A stretch of DNA of 64,000 nt, from contig JAJEKV010000058.1 of the NCBI GenBank assembly GCA_021234155.1, forward strand, positions 4,350,600 to 4,414,599, in the 5' to 3' direction. The notes under the pieces were generated by a model. That model had not been told where the DNA came from. It did not search any database and saw only the letters and a program-made list of their open reading frames with translations. Below, piece after piece: positions 12,611 to 27,274 of this stretch. The stretch's first letter is position 1, and every line of letters starts with the position of its first letter. Source of the stretch: Isoetes taiwanensis. Taxonomy: Eukaryota; Streptophyta; Lycopodiopsida; Isoetales; Isoetaceae. The position numbers and the translations under genes are program-made.

Positions 12611-14229
12611 TGTCAGTTTGGCTGCTAGAAGAGCAGGGGGTTCAGGTAGGAGAACGCATTGCATTTTCTTTCATATGTATCAGACGTACGTGTATTAGTT
12701 TAAGGCTAACTCAAAAACATGACCTAACTCTATTTTTCTCAATATCTCGAAGAGCTGCAGCAGTGACGAACATGGGTCGTAGAGCCGGCGTTGGTCATGC
12801 ACTGGAGTTCCAGCTACAACGGGGAACTACCAGCTATTTATAGGTGAAGATTAACAGCTTTGTGGAGATCAGGTAAGATCTTCTTCCTCTTTCAAATGCT
12901 TGTATCAAAAAATACTTCTTTTTCATTTTGAATTATTTTGTTTAACTACTAGATAGTGTTAGAAATGGTCATCAGCTCTTAGTGTATGGTTATGTGCCAA
13001 ATGAAGTTATTGTGATTTCGTTATCTTGCAAATTCCAATCTAAGGACTTAGCAGGGAATTGCTGTAGAAACGGCCAAAGCTCTTCTGAAGATCCTCCAGT
13101 AGCTTATAAAAATAACATGTGCCCTTTATAAATTGGTTTGAAGTCTACTAATGTTAATTGTCTTTCAATAAATGTAACTTTATGAGTGCATGTAACTCCA
13201 TAAGGCAAATCGATCCAAATTGTTGATCCTAAGCTGGGATGTAATATTTTTTCAGAGACTTTTTAAACCATAAAGGTCATGTCAGAGCTTGCAGTTGAAT
13301 GCGTTGCATTTTTTATGAAAACACGGCTACAGTAAGATGTGATATTGTGAAGACTTATCACAGTTAAGAGATTGAAGGGATATTCAACTCAAATAGTGCC
13401 TATACTGGACAACTGTACATATGGTTTGCAAGTCCAGGAATAAACATCAGAATTGCCATCAGGAATGACAGGATATTGTGCTAGCTCCTTCGGATTTGGC
13501 CTTTGATATTTACATATGCGGTCAACAGCTCAAAAAATGCTATGTTATTAAGCCATATGCTTTGGATATTGTTGTGAAGCAGCTGTATAGCATAGTCACA
13601 ATTCTGTAGTGATCAGGGATGCAATGAATTTTGCATGAATTTAGTCTGAAGCTGAATAACGTCCTTTCTAACATGGTTTAATGGCTGAATATCAATGCTT
13701 TACTAAGGATTCTAACACATGGTACTGAATTTTGAAGTTTTTTTTTCTGTCCTTACTAACATGATTTTAATGGCCAAAATATCAATGCTCTGGATATTAT
13801 TGAGAAGCAACAGTATAGTATAATTAAACTTCTTGTAGTGATCAGGGATACGATGGGTTTTGCATGTGCTTTAATTTGAAGCTGAATATTTGTCATGTAT
13901 AACATAGTACTTAATAACATAGTACTACTTGATAAAGACCCTATGATACTTGGTTACTATATAAAGCTGTAGAATCACACCGTTCATTATTACTGACAGT
14001 GTGAAAACATATTGTAAATTTGTCGCTCCATGACCTTCAAGGTCCAACGTATATTTCATTCGGGTTCTTTGTCAAGCTCTTTCTTTTGGAAAATTATTTG
14101 CTTGAGATGCTGCAACTGTGAGTGCTGGTTTCAGCTGGTCTTGGAATACAAGGCTCTTCGCACTTTGTTTTTGGCAGTGAATATATCTAGCGACATTTCA
14201 GAGATATCAAATATTCTGCCAAATCATCT

Positions 14230-14443
14230 GTTAAAGTGTTCTTTGATACTCGAATGAACCATTCACAAATGTTCAATCGATTAGAAACATATCGAGGTAA
14301 TGAAAGAAGATTATATTGTGCGCAAGAGTTATTATCTTAAATTGTTAAAGTGTTCTTTGATACTTGAATGAACCATTCACAAATGTTCAATCGATTAGAA
14401 ACATATCGAGGTAATGAAAAAAGATTATATTGTGCGCAAGGCT
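14230..14443 (+). repeat. 114-bp tandem duplication
   Basis: Two adjacent units begin GTTAAAGTGTTCTTTGATAC at 14230 and 14344. Both include GTTCAATCGATTAGAAACAT and a shared ATATTGTGCGCAAG end. Also present in copy 2 (about 30058-30273), so it is older than the large duplication. Confidence 0.8.
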
Positions 14444-15307
14444 TATATTCACAACATCAACTCATCCAAGTGTCATGTAACGTTGTTTATTTTTGGCCCC
14501 GAAGGGGCAAAATTTTTTTTTCACCTATAACACAAACCATTACATTACACGCATTAAAATTTGTTTGGGTGTATATTTACACGGGGGGTGACTCCGGGCA
14601 ACGAGAGCTGTTGGATAGGCATATTCACCCCTTATTCCTTAATCTACACCGTACACAAAGTTCCTCGTTTGTGGGGTATGGATGTACAGAATTTGTTATA
14701 CTGTATAACAAGATTTACAAAATACTATAAGATTTCAGGCAAAAAAGTGTAAATAATGTTGAACATTATCAAAAGTGTAGAGCTTCCTTCAACATAGTTA
14801 TCTAAAAAGAAAACGCGACAAACCTTAGCAACCCATATTAAAAAAGAGTGGCATACATAATCCCAGGAAAATGCAAATGAAATAGGACATACGAGTGCAA
14901 GTTAAAAAATGTCTGCCCCTCAAAAAGACTGAAGAGGGGGACTAAAGCAGAAAAATTTGAATATAGTAACCCTGATGAATCATGCTATGAAGCTATCAAA
15001 ACCATCAAAAGTAAAAATCAAATGCAAAATATGCATTGAAAAAAATATTCAGATGCCTGAATGCAGCTTACCCGAACCCTATTGTGCACGCCTGATTCCA
15101 AGTGCTTGAATCTCGGAGCAAGAAATGCGCATAATAGATAGGGAACGGGAATTGGTTGCTAAGAAAAGCAGGTTGATCAAACATGAAACGCAAAGTACAG
15201 ATCAAGTGAAATGTTAGTATTAAGAAAGTCTTAGGGAAAAAACAAACACGAATAGTGTCTTATTGCCATGGACTTGACAAGGAATGTGCAGAGCAAGGGG
15301 AACCTGT

Positions 15308-15497
15308 TGTTTGGAATCTCCTTTCTATAGGAGATATTGCACCTTTACCTTTTGCCATATATGGCACCTGTTTCACATATAGCACTCTTGCCTATTGTGG
15401 CACTAGCCTAATTGTGGCGCATATTGATGTATAAATATGTATCTCATATGAATGAAATATGATCTTGTCTTGTGGGAAAAGTTTTGTGTGTCTCATA
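15308..15497 (+). repeat. Copia 5' LTR, truncated-element copy
   Basis: 190 bp beginning TGTTTGGAATCTCC and reading to GTGTGTCTCATA, identical to 31140-31329 and one substitution away from the 3' LTR at 35409-35598. It is preceded by CCTGT (15303-15307), the 5' target duplication. Internal copia sequence follows to 16486, where the tandem duplication junction truncates the element; its pol region and 3' LTR exist only downstream of copy 2. Confidence 0.85.
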
Positions 15498-16479
15498 GAT
15501 TCGTTGTATAGTCTATAAGCATTAGTTTTATGTTTGATGCAAAAGCAAAAGTAGAAAGTCGCAGCTATGGAGGAAAAAGATAGCCTTGCTTTGGAAGGCC
15601 ATAACTTTTCTAATATAGATCAGATTCATGCGATCTAAAGCTTGCTAGAAAGAACTTAAAATCTAGTTTAAGTGGAAACAAAAATCAGCCAAAAAGGATA
15701 ATTAGTTTTTGAGTTATCGAAATTTTAGTGACTAACCCTGTTTTAAGACTGCAGGAGAAAAAGAAAGGATGGAAAGTGGTATTCATGTTGGATAGTTAAT
15801 TCTTTGTTATTTGTTGAAGATAAAAAGTAGTATTACTTGTTGATGATTAACTATATCCTTTTAATGCATCTGTGAATCTTCTAAACCATCATTGTATGGA
15901 TCCTGAAGATATATGCCTAACTAGTTTTTTAACAGCTGCCTCTTGATTCCTAATAGATATTGGTAGCATGCTGTAATAGTCTAAAACCTCTGATTTAAAA
16001 CTGAAAACTTTAGAACCTCTGATTTGAAACTGAAAACTTTGTCATCTCTTGCTCGTTCAAGAGGGATTCAGGGTGTTGAAATCCTGCCTACCATTAAATT
16101 CCTTGCCTAAGAATTTGCTTTTAACTAGTTGGATATGGAATCATAAAAGTTTAAGCATGAAAGGCTTGAATCATGGACTTGAATCATGTAAATTAAGCAT
16201 GGAAGTTTTAAATGATGGAACTTACGTATGAAAGTTAAGTATGATAGCATGAAGGTGTGCAAATTTTGATTATTACAGTGACCATGTGCTTAGGAATTTT
16301 AGCAGTTGGATTTATCTGCTAGCTACACTGTTGAAATCGTATTTGATGCTGCATGTGTGTATTATTCTTGAATTGTGGATTAATTTTTGGTTGTGTGCAT
16401 GAACAAGTTATGGTAAAGAACGACAGGTATTATGTTTATTGATTTTATATTCAATAATCTGAGGTGTCGATTAATTTCT

Positions 16480-16496
16480 TTACAACTGGATGGCGG
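16480..16496 (+). other. Junction between tandem copies
   Basis: Copia internal sequence (TTTCTTTACAA, ending 16485) is joined to LINE sequence (TGGATGGCGG, starting 16487) with one extra C at 16486. TGGATG is common to both parental edges, so the join carries 6 bp of microhomology. This fits end-joining or template switching, not recombination between long repeats. Confidence 0.85.
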
Positions 16497-17097
16497 AAGA
16501 ATATCACCATTGACCAGTAGCCTATACATAGAGCTCACAAGCCTATGCTCGTGCACACTCTAGTGGGAAACCCACATGCACACTTCAATAGCCTCTGGAG
16601 CAACCAATGGCAGAGTACCTAGCAACCTTTTGCCAAATAGGTCTATCCCATCGAGACAATAAGATTTTTGATTGAAAGATTTGCCATGTTGCTAACTGGC
16701 CAGAATCATATTATACCGCAACTGTCAAGACTCCTGCTAACCTCCAACGCCGTTGAGTTAATGGATGAACTGGGGCACAAAGTGGAAGATTATTTTCCGC
16801 AGGTATCCACCAATAGGGGGGGCACTCAACTGATGACATGCAACAAGATCAATACGAAATAAGGTCCGTATTGTCTCCCAAGACTCCAGCAAGCCTTTCA
16901 AAAAAGGTGAAGCAAAAGGTCTACTTTTAAGGGTTGCTACGGGCTATCAAATTGTGCCCCATACATGTATTTGAGTCATGAAGATCGAGTAATTGTCTAA
17001 ATAATGTAGCAGCAGCATTTAGCAAGCTTAGCATAAGGATGATCTTTGGCCAGTCTGGCATAAGGATATTAAAACCATTTATCTTTGAACCAATTCA
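16487..17097 (-). mobile_element. LINE fragment in copy 2
   Basis: Duplicate of 661-1270, the upstream part of the LINE ORF2 fragment on the minus strand. Its zinc-knuckle end was left behind in copy 1, so it is cut off at the junction. No function is expected. Confidence 0.75.
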
Positions 17098-19896
17098 TTA
17101 AAAAAATCAGATTTGACAAAACCAAGCTAGACAGCATGTTGGCGATATTGATAAGTTGGAGCAATAAAGGTATGTGGACTTATGTTCTTGTGTTGTACAC
17201 CCAAGTTCCCTTTCATGTTTATTCATTAAATTATGCACGCATTTTGACACTTTCGTGACAACAGTCTCGAATGAATAGTAAGTTTGACAAATGGATAACA
17301 AGTTAGATGTTGGTGTCATTTTCAACTAGAACAAATTCGATAGAGAAATGTTCGCGGCGGCCTTGGCCGCCACGATAAATTTCTTGTAATGGTAAAAAAG
17401 CTTGTGCCTTATGGGCATCCAATCCCTATTGCTGGAGTCGGTGAGAAGCTTGTAATCTATGGGCTTCAGGAGAAAGGGTTGCCATTTCTGCTCCGGCATC
17501 AAGCTGGTCTGCAACAGAGTAAATAGAAGCTGCAGGTCATATTTGGCCTTAAGATAGACAATATGGTATTTGGGTCGCAAAATTTGGTTTAGGCTTATTG
17601 TGGTGCCGTGGCAAGCAATTCCATTGCGAGAATGGTAGTTGAGTCTACCATTCTCGCATCTCAATTTCTAGCCGATTAACACATTATTACTTTTTTACGC
17701 AATACTTTGTTTCTCGCTTTTTAGAATTTAAGAGCTCTGTTTCTACAATACTACGCTGGCACTGTAAACCCATTTTTATACTAGGTAGAACCGAAAGAAA
17801 GCTAAGGTCATACACGGATGCATTTGCAAGGTCATTACCATATCTACAAATTTGCAAGCACGGTTATGGCGCATGCCGAATGGCAATAAGCATTGTATTT
17901 CATAAGTCCAATATCCACGAGGTATTTGACTTTTAAATCTCCTCGGTGTATTTTATAAGTCGAATACCCTCCGCGACTATTGCATAAGTCGCATACCTAT
18001 TTTATTTTTTGAAATGCCACTATTCGGAAAACTACGATATTAGACATCTCTAAATCACAACTTCATTCCATAAGTCGAATACCTTCTTTCACATCTGCAT
18101 ATATTTGTTCTACAATTCTTTTTATTTTCGTGTTTCTTATGTTTATTCTATAATTGTTTGCATTTATTTTATTTCTCTATCCTCCAAAAATCATAGTTGC
18201 TATATCCTTATCATATAATCTTGGTAACCTTTGGGCAACAACAAAGCATTTCTTATAAGCATGTTGGCGATATCTATTAAACTCAGCTACAAAGTATAGA
18301 TGACTAGTATAAGTATGAATACACATAAAACGTGAGAGCAGCACGACTAGTGTAAGTATGAATACACACGAAATGCGAGAGCAGCAATGGATTGATCTTA
18401 CCAAGCGATATTCTCCCAAAACAGTGCTCGAGAAGGGAGCCTGAAGCTAGCCTATGGCCATCAAAGTAACCCATTATATATGATAACAAAGTATACATAT
18501 GAACATTGGTTATTTGATCTAGAACATGGGCTTTCAAGACCTGTCATTACGACTTGACATGATTTGTTATACTTACATTCATGTGTTCAAATAGAGCCCA
18601 AAAAAAAGAAGGGCCAGCTGCGTTTCTTTAGGTATAGCTTTCCACCCCACAAGTCTAAGCCTATGAGTCTAACCATCTTCCATGTCTAGACTTTCCACGC
18701 ATCAACTATCTGTCGATTTTTAAGCTACACCCGCTGGCAGGTGCTCAGCGGGGCTTTGCCCTACTTCTAAAGCACCGTCGGCTCGAGAAAAAATAGTGCC
18801 TGAACCTTTGCCATTTTCATCCCATAGTGCGTCGAAAACCCACCCTGTTCCGAGTAACTAGATAAGAATACTTTTTATGCTTGTGTTAGTCTACTTAATG
18901 CATATTCATTCAAGAACACCAATCGATCATACCTCGTAACTGCTTCATTTTCGCCATCCAGTAAAGTTATTCAATAACCTATTGTATTCAATTATAGAGA
19001 ATGCCCTCATCATCTTGTTAACATTATAGAATACATCTCTTTTTTTTATCTACTCCAGCAATCTTCGGAACAAGGTGCATAACCACACACGTCTGACATG
19101 AAACCAACACGCTATGGCATGCAACCTGTTCACCATGGTTGTTATGACAATGAGCATCCCAATGATGACCTCTATATGACTACACACTCGACTCCATCGA
19201 GATCGATGGTGATAGATTCTGGTGTAACATTTTTCATCCTCTGAAAGGTCAATAGTAAGGCAATTTACAAAGGAGTGCTTTATTTAGCACCAGAAGGTGA
19301 TTTTATGCAAAACGCATAGAAGAGGGTAAAAACATGCTGTCGAAGTGCAAATGAATGTAGCGTAACCCCAATGCCTAGCACCCCAGTACCTTTCACCCAT
19401 TATTACACCCTACTATTTCCCCCATCACATCATTTGAGCATTACCTGTTACTAATGATTATGCCCACAATAATAAATGCATCCCACAAATCTAATACCGA
19501 AAAGAAAAGTAGCTTTTGAATTTGTATTTTTCAACTATTCTTCTCCAACTTTCTTCCCTCTGGCCAAAAACCCTCTGCAGAAAGCTCGCAAAATTCTACA
19601 TCCTACTCAAACATCTCCAAAATAGATATAGTATGGACAAGAAGGTGATTGATCCTTCAGTTTAGGTAGTAATTGTAATAGATGATAGGCACAAGGTAAG
19701 TAGAATTTCTGGCCAAATTCAATATGATATTCTTTTGCTCTATTTATTTGTTTTTCTTGCTTTCTTCCGGGCCAAAAGGGACGTGCCCTTAAGAGTGGAC
19801 TTAACTGATTGCCGAACTAAAAGAGACTTTCATGCTTATGTGGTGCTTATGTGGGTTTACCAAACGATGTGATTCATCCCTCTCAATTTCAAACTG

Positions 19897-20145
19897 ATGT
19901 TATTTCAACTACAACATATAATGAGGTTTTTGGATATCAATGGTGTCATTTCCAACAAAACTACCATCGACAAGGTAAGTCCAGAGCACAAAGAAATACT
20001 AATTGAGCTGCTAAGCAAGATATACCTTGATGGATTGAAGAATCGAGAAGCCAGAAAAATAGTTTCCTACTTATTTGCTTTCGACTTTGTTAGGGATCCA
20101 AGTGGGGATAATTTTAAGATCAATATGGATATTAGTGGTAGCTAA
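19897..20145 (+). other. Unrecognised open frame, intact only in copy 2
   Basis: An 82-codon frame with plausible protein composition (KVSPEHKEILIELLSKIYLD, then KNREARKIVSYLFAFDFVRD). I do not recognise it. In copy 1 (about 4071-4320) the same stretch is frameshifted where copy 2 reads GAAGCCAGAAAAATAG and copy 1 reads GAAGCAGAAAAAAAATAG. Upstream sequence (from about 19790) hints at a longer degraded reading frame. It may be a gene fragment or part of an old element. Whether the copy 1 frameshift is real depends on sequence accuracy at this CAG site. Confidence 0.25.
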
Positions 20146-20896
20146 AAGTAGAGCCTATTTAAGCAAGGTTTAACATGAACCCACCAGCAGTGGCCCTCTA
20201 AATAGAACAAAGAACAACAGATCTCAGCAGACTACAACACATGTAAGCATACCAAAAAGGCAAGCTTCGCTAGATACTGATGTAACAATCAAAAGGGAGG
20301 ACATTCATGAGCACTTTTGAAATGTGACCAACAGCCTGTTCAGCTTATCGGGAAAATATTTCATGTCTGGAGAGCATGATCAAAAGTGTGTAGGATATCT
20401 TAAACACATAGCATACTGATTTAGTGTTTAAGAAGGACTTAGTCCTACAATCTCAGGCAAAAGCCACTCTCTCTTGGCTCCACAATAGAAGTATGCAGAT
20501 CATAAAAGACAGCACTTTGCGTCTTTCTATCTTGACAGATCCTACTCCAAGTGCATCTATTGAGATAGCAAGTTAAGAGAAGGAGAAAGATATGGCCAAA
20601 TACATGCTCAAATCTCTCTTTGAAATGGGGGTGAGCCAATAATTGAAGGGATAGTGTATGAAATGGCTACTCTAATAGGTGAGGTTGCCAATAATAAAGT
20701 ACTTCTCACAAAAGCACGTGCCATTCAAATTGACAATTAGATGAGGAAAGATGTTTGACATGCGGTCTCCCATTAGAAGATGATTACACACTCAGTCTGA
20801 AGTTGAAAGGTGGACACATGTATCATGTGAGTTGTAGTGATGAGTTTATCATCCTCTAGCTAATTCTAAAGCATAGGAATTGTGGTGATTGTTTTA

Positions 20897-23800
20897 TCTT
20901 ATTGTTTAAATTTGGTTTTTCCGGCAAGTGAGAAACTTTTTAGATTTTTTTCAGGCAACTTTGGCTAAGGTTATGGGGAGTTTTATAGCCGACAAAATTT
21001 TTCGATGACCCAAAAATAAAAAATTTCTTCGCATATGATTTCATCACAAATTTCTTCTATTTTTGGTAACATCGTGGGCCACTCTACAGTGATGATGATG
21101 TAGGCATCCGGATCGGGTTAGAAATGGTTGAGGATGGATTGAAAGCTTGGGTTTCAATTAAATAATTCAAAGGGAGTTAGAAGGAAACGTAAGAAAGAAG
21201 AAGAAGGAAGGAATTAACGGAGTAGAGAAGATATAATTAGGAATTGAAGAGGCAATTAGAGATAAGACAATTGTTTCTTTTTGTTTAAAGAAAGCGATCA
21301 TTCTAAAACAAATATAGAAGGAAATGACAGAAATAATCTATAAGCATAGATCTCTGATTCTGGCAGCAGTATCTACCTCAGCCTGTGGTTTCGGCAGCTT
21401 TTGATAGTTCCACAATGAAAAATAAAAAAATACTAGTAATGGTGCCCGGCGTTGCCGGGCCTAGCACATCATTAAGGAGGTAGGAATGAAATTGTAACTA
21501 TGAGTGCAAGTGGGCTTATTGCATTCGACAAAGGAGTAGAAAGTAAATCGTGTCTAATGCGCATCAATGTGGCCAATATATGATTTTGCAATAAATACTT
21601 ATGTTGTAATATACTTTGAAAATAGATGTGTTTATTTTTTTTTTTTTTGTAAATTAGAGATGCTTGACAATGACGTTTACGATGGAGTAAGAACAAAAGA
21701 AGATAGGCATAGAACAAAAGAAGATAGGCATGCAAGTTAAGGTGAATGTTACTTAGGTGGTAGAATGGTATAGGATCCCATACAATAACCTAGTGTTGCC
21801 ATGCCACGCTTTAGCAAACAAAGGGATTGGATTATAGACTACAATTCAAGGCATCACTATAAAACTTTTTCTACGATGTTTTATTGCAATGTGAAATTGT
21901 AATGTGATGTTCACTGCAACTTGAAAAATATCACTATAGATGCTGTAGGGTTGGGAGGGCAATTTTCTAATGACATGAAACTGTGAGGTAGAATGAAGCA
22001 TGGTGGAGGTTCATATTACATACCACATGGACAAAACATGATTGCACACCAAATTGTGCATGGTTGGTGCCACCAACTTTTCTTAAGAGCGTATAATCTG
22101 ACAAACTTTTTGTAATAATGCATGGCAAGGTACCTCAGCCCTTTAGAAAAAGCAAGTCTCATTGGGTACTATTGAGCAATTCGAGACAAAATGTAGAGCT
22201 CACTAAAACATAGATTAAAAGCAGGAATCAAACTATGCTACTGATTTAACTTCTTTCTAGGGAAGGTGAAGCAAAATAGCAATAGGAGATGCACGATTTT
22301 GAAGCAATTCTGAATAGCAACCCGTGAAAGCAAGTCCCATTGGGCAGAGTTGTACTTTTAGGCAACTCGAGACAAAACGTAGAATGCAACTTGTAAACAC
22401 GATCGAAGTAGGGATGAAACTATGCAACTGATTTAACTTCTTTCCTGGAAAGGTAGAGCGAAATAGCATTAGAAGAGTACAAATTTGAAGCAACCGCAAA
22501 TAGCAGCCCCTGAGAAGGATCATTCTTTCTAATATTGTCTCGCAGATACACATATTATATGCAATTCTACTATAAAATATGACAGTTTTGAGATGTGAAT
22601 GACCATTTCCTATGGGATGTGCATGTACATGATAACTTGGGTGCCGAGACAAATACATTAGAAGTCAAAATACTAAAAGCAGTGTATAACTCTAGAAGCA
22701 TTATGATGGACCTAGAATGGATGCAACAGAACCATTCTAGCATTGCTCCTAGCCATTTGTTGGGCAAACCTGCAAAAATAAGAAACCTTAGACAAACTCA
22801 TCGTTAGCTTTTTGTATCTTACCGGTTTACCAATAATTTTGGCAAGTGGCAAAACATCTAACCATCACAAATAGAGAAAATGTTCAAAAAGCAGTACTAT
22901 GTGACCAACACATGATATTAGATAAACACCATTAGTATTAGTACTAAGGGATCCACATTGGAAAAATGTTTTATAAAGTATATAATTCTCTATTACCATA
23001 GACACTTGGCAATACAGTTATACTTGGGAAAAACTGATGTGTGTAGCAGGGCAATCTAAGGAGATAAGATGCCATATATGACTGATATTTGGGTTCTTTG
23101 CATTGGAGAAGTAACATATCTGCAAAACTTACAGGGATTCGAATTATTAATAAAATTATAATGTCAATACTGGACATTAATGGTTATTGTGGCATAAAGA
23201 TAAGATAAGATGAATTTTAGAGAAACAGAGGAGAATAATACCATAGAACTCCATGATAAAATATAAAGAATGTAGGTAGACTTTGACCTGCTTGCAGTTT
23301 TCTTCAATTGATAACTGTTATTGAGATTCAGTATCATGCTCACCTGTAACAAATTAACAGGAATGTGAGTCCACAAATAAAAAATAGATTCAACAACAAA
23401 TAAAGCAATGTTCGAAATGACACACAACGTCCCTTTCCAGTTTAAGGTTTCTGCTCATAGCTCTTTATGAGCTTATTTGAACTAAGAGCAGCTATAGGAG
23501 CTTGGAACCAAGTCCTTCAAGAAAGCAGATGGCCATTTTACTCATCGGTGGAAGGAGCATCTTTGCATAATGCTATTTAAGTACTCTCAAGCTATTAGGT
23601 GCGTAAAGGGCCTTCCGATTGTTCTTGAATTTGCAATAGAGAACCCTCGGATGACTTGCAGAAACTAAAATGCAAGTCCTAAATCATACATTGAGAGTTC
23701 GGATATTAGCTACCATAACTCTTGAAGTCAATTATCTTTTGCAATCGTGAGAAGTTATTTTGGAAGACATTTACCGCAAAATTTAGCACCACATATATGA

Positions 23801-24452
23801 CCGCAAATCACCATAGGCGATGATGATTTGCTCCAAGAACTATTTTGGCCATTTTCTCGAAAAAGATCTTTAAGAGCGGTATATCAAAGGAGAATAGAAT
23901 TGGTGAATATTTCCACTAATAGCTTGAAGAACTTCCTCATTGAAAAGCCACAGACTTGCCTCGCCAAAAGGACGACCGCAAAAATTGCTCGGCCGCCATA
24001 AGAAACCTACGATGCGGTTCCTTCGTTCCGTGAACATGCAGGAGTAATGAAGCATTAAGCTAAAATCCAAAATTTAGGATGCAGCATGGCTCCCTCATAC
24101 CATCATCATGATAAAGCATTAGTAGCACTTTACTAATTTATTATCAATATTATGTTAAGCCTTCAATGTTTACTGTGCTGGTGTAGCTAGCCTAGCAAAA
24201 TCTTTAACATAACAAAATGCATGGCATGCCTGAGACTCAAAGCTTTAAATGTAGATTTCAACAAATGGAATTCGTCCAAGATCCATGTTGTTTCTGGCAG
24301 ATGAAAACATATGCGAAGAAATTTTTTAATTTTTGGGTCATCAGAAAATTTTGTCGGCTATAAAACTCCCTATAACCTTAGCCAAAGTTGCACGAAAAAA
24401 TCTAAAAAAAGTTTCTCACTTGCTTAGGAAAAACCAAATTTAAACAATAAGA
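20897..24452. mobile_element. 3.5-kb TIR element, copy 2
   Basis: Counterpart of 5082-8615: left arm 20896-21037, right arm 24308-24453, with the same TTTA flanks. Several small indels in the arms compared with copy 1 sit at CTG/CAG or homopolymer sites. Confidence 0.65.
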
Positions 24453-27274
24453 TTTAAAGTTTCTAGTGTTTGCAAGTAAGGCCAGTCGAACTCAATAAAT
24501 GTGATCTTTGTTACTATCTATAAATAGAAACTTGCCCTGTATCTCGCATGTTTTCCTATCTGCTTACCATGTCTGCGTTTTTTGTCGAAGTTTTTCCGCG
24601 ACCACAGTTAGTTGCCGCGGCCAAGATATGCCCAAACAGATCTTCGCATGCCAAGATGTGTAGCGGCCAGAATTTCCGCCATTTGCAAGAAATCTAACTG
24701 ATCCGTTTGTCAACTCTCCGGAATCGTGCTTTTCATTTGCAAATAGTGGATAATAACAATGGATAATGATAGATCGGCCAAGTTTATTGAAGATCTGGCC
24801 TTTTCCCCCAGGTCAGAATGACCTTTTCTTATCAGATATGGAGATCCGGCCAAGCTTGGCGTGTCTGATACAAAATTGGCTATAATAGGTCGATGACCCG
24901 TTATCAGCCAATTAATAACTTTTAAAATTACAAGAAATTTATTACGGCGGCCAAGGCCGCCACAAACATTTAGCTTTATCGACTCCATGTGAATGTTATG
25001 CTTGGTGTTAGTTCAAAAATCCTAAAAGTTGAACCCATTATCAACTCCAAATGTGGAGGTTGATCTTATGGATGCGTGCATAAATGATTGTCAGTAGCAC
25101 ATAGCCATAAGTACACAATGGATTTAAAAAGAACCATTTGCTCAAAGCATCTTCCTTGCAACCTCTACATTGTTGTAGATATTGCAAGTAGTAAGAAGAC
25201 ATGTTATCATCAACTGCCAGTTAGTCAAGAACGTTAGAGCATGCTTTCTTTTGATGTGAAGAATGCACTGGTAACCTTCATGTACAATTCCTATCTAATT
25301 TTCATGTAGAATGAATATACAAAGGTGAGTTCGCTGCGTGCTACGAGCAATATTCAACGATCGTGTGGTCGAGAAGTTCTAATGGAACACATGCAAAATG
25401 CCTATCTTAGTATGTTTAAATAATACTAGCTATAAAAGAATATGCCAAGGTGATTAGTTTGAGCATACTTCTGTCCATGCCACAAGAGATGTAGTTCAGT
25501 CCTCATAGAAGGGAATTCAGATTTGCAAATTCATTTTATGGCTCCCAACCCGCTTTTAATAATGCATTGTTTTTATCAGAGTTTTCTTCTGCAACATTTT
25601 CCTTCTCACTAATCAGTATCATCAGTGCAGCTATGGCCAGATTCCTGGGTTTACTCGGCCCAATACGATAAAACAAGGGAATGGCTCAATTCTAGTTTTT
25701 TCTTGTTTCTACTCTTATCTAGAATCGCGTATTAAACTCAGCAATGCTGATACTTCGCTCTGCCTTTTTCCATCGGTTTCTACCATCGTTTTTCCATCGG
25801 TTTCTACAATCTGGGTTACAGAGATTTCAAGTAATTTTTGTTTCGACAAAATAGTCGAATCTTCACAGAGCTACAGAGCAAAGTATATTAAAGAAAAATA
25901 GATCCAAACCCTAAACACTATCAATCCGGGCAGCTTCTTCTTTAGTAAATGGTGGACTTTTGCAAAAAGTTTTCTGCCTCGCTGATACGAACCAAGCTCC
26001 CAGCTCTTAAATCCGGTCTCCTAGCTCTTAAATCCGGTCACAGCTCCCAGCTCGGATTTTGCTTTAGCAGAGCGCGAGCTTTAGCAATATGGCAGAGAGA
26101 TGGCCAAGCAGAGCGCGCGCTTTAGCAGCATGTACCGAACAGAACCAAGCTCAACAAAAAAATTGGAGCAGAACCTGAGTTTGGAGGCGACCTGTTGTCG
26201 GCATAGCAGGGCGGAATGTTGCGTAATAGAGTACACGATCGCCCAATCTTGCCCTGTTGCTTGGCTAACACCAGGGCAGAGATTTTGATCCCTTTTTTTG
26301 GAAAAATTAACTACTTTTTCCCCTCCGAAACACATGCGAAAAAATAGACGTGTCATTACCTAGATAGAAAAGCATCTTGCCAATAGCAATCATATGAGTT
26401 AGATATTATTCCTTAGCTTAACTAATTAATTTGTTTATCCAAGTAAAGACCATAAATAAATATTTCCTAGGTTCACAAAGCAAACTGAGCCTAAATACGC
26501 TGAGCCTGAGCCGTTTTCCCAAGCCAACTCTGTTGCCTAGTTTTTTTCGCTGTGGCATATTATAATTATAGGAATGCCCAGACGTTATATGAACTAAGGT
26601 TAGGTATTAATTGTTCGTAAATCAAAAAAGAAATATATGTCAATCTGTTCAAGGCATGAATATGGATAGCAACAACACCCATTCTAAGGGTAGCCCTAGG
26701 CATTAACAAGGTCGTTTAATAATGGACCTTACCAAATGAAGTCGGATACACGTTCATAGATAGTCTTTCTCGAGTTAGCATATCCATAGAAAAAAAATAC
26801 TGGAAATCGCTCATGTTGCTAGCCTGGATTGCATTCAAGTAGCGAGCAATTACAACATTTATCCACTTATTCCTGTGATTTGATTTCAGTGTGAACAGAC
26901 TGCAAGAGAAAAGGATGTGACATTCTCCTGATTATGGTTTTAAAGAGGGCATTTTGTTCCTGCCAGGTGTTCCCAAGGTTGCAAAACATGCAAAAATGGC
27001 TAAGCTGGTGAAAAGGTATGGAAAAACGTTTTCTTTTTTGCAGTACGGTTGTGGAGATGTTCCACCTCTTGGATTGCTTCAACTTATGATGAGCTTTATT
27101 AATGATGGCCAACTCCCCTACAACAAGTCTAGGCTTCTTAGCCTATCCACCTGGATGTTCATGTCACTAAATTGATGTGTTACAGTTAGGTCTTCATATT
27201 TTAGATCTAACATCCAAGAAAATTAGAAACTCTTGCAAAATAAGCTCCACACCTCATTCTTTCTTTTGTCTGAA

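Larger units (their letters stand above)
8616..15302. other. Duplicated-unit interior, no recognisable gene (copy 1)
   Basis: No gene can be supported. Contents: a GC-hairpin block at 9091-9145; a short tandem duplication of GGCTCTTAAATCCGGT near 10190-10230; scattered TTTAGGGTT boxes at 12276-12610; a 114-bp tandem duplication at 14230-14443; and long AT-rich stretches. Frames at 11149-11370 and 12472-12843 are open in both copies, but their composition and lack of domains give no reason to call proteins. Copy 2 equivalents lie at 24454-31134. Confidence 0.55.
661..16486 (+). repeat. 15.8-kb tandem direct duplication, copy 1
   Basis: The segment from TGGATGGCGG at 661 to TTTCTTTACAA at 16485 is repeated immediately downstream at 16487-32317 in the same orientation, offset 15826 at the left end and 15832 at the right. 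Long stretches are identical (for example 12.2-13.4 kb against 28.0-29.3 kb). Other patches show dense small differences, mostly at CAG/CTG sites. The left edge lies inside a LINE and the right edge inside a copia element. The hexamer TGGATG is present at the left edge, at the right edge (32318-32323) and at the junction (16487-16492), with one extra C at 16486. Confidence 0.95.
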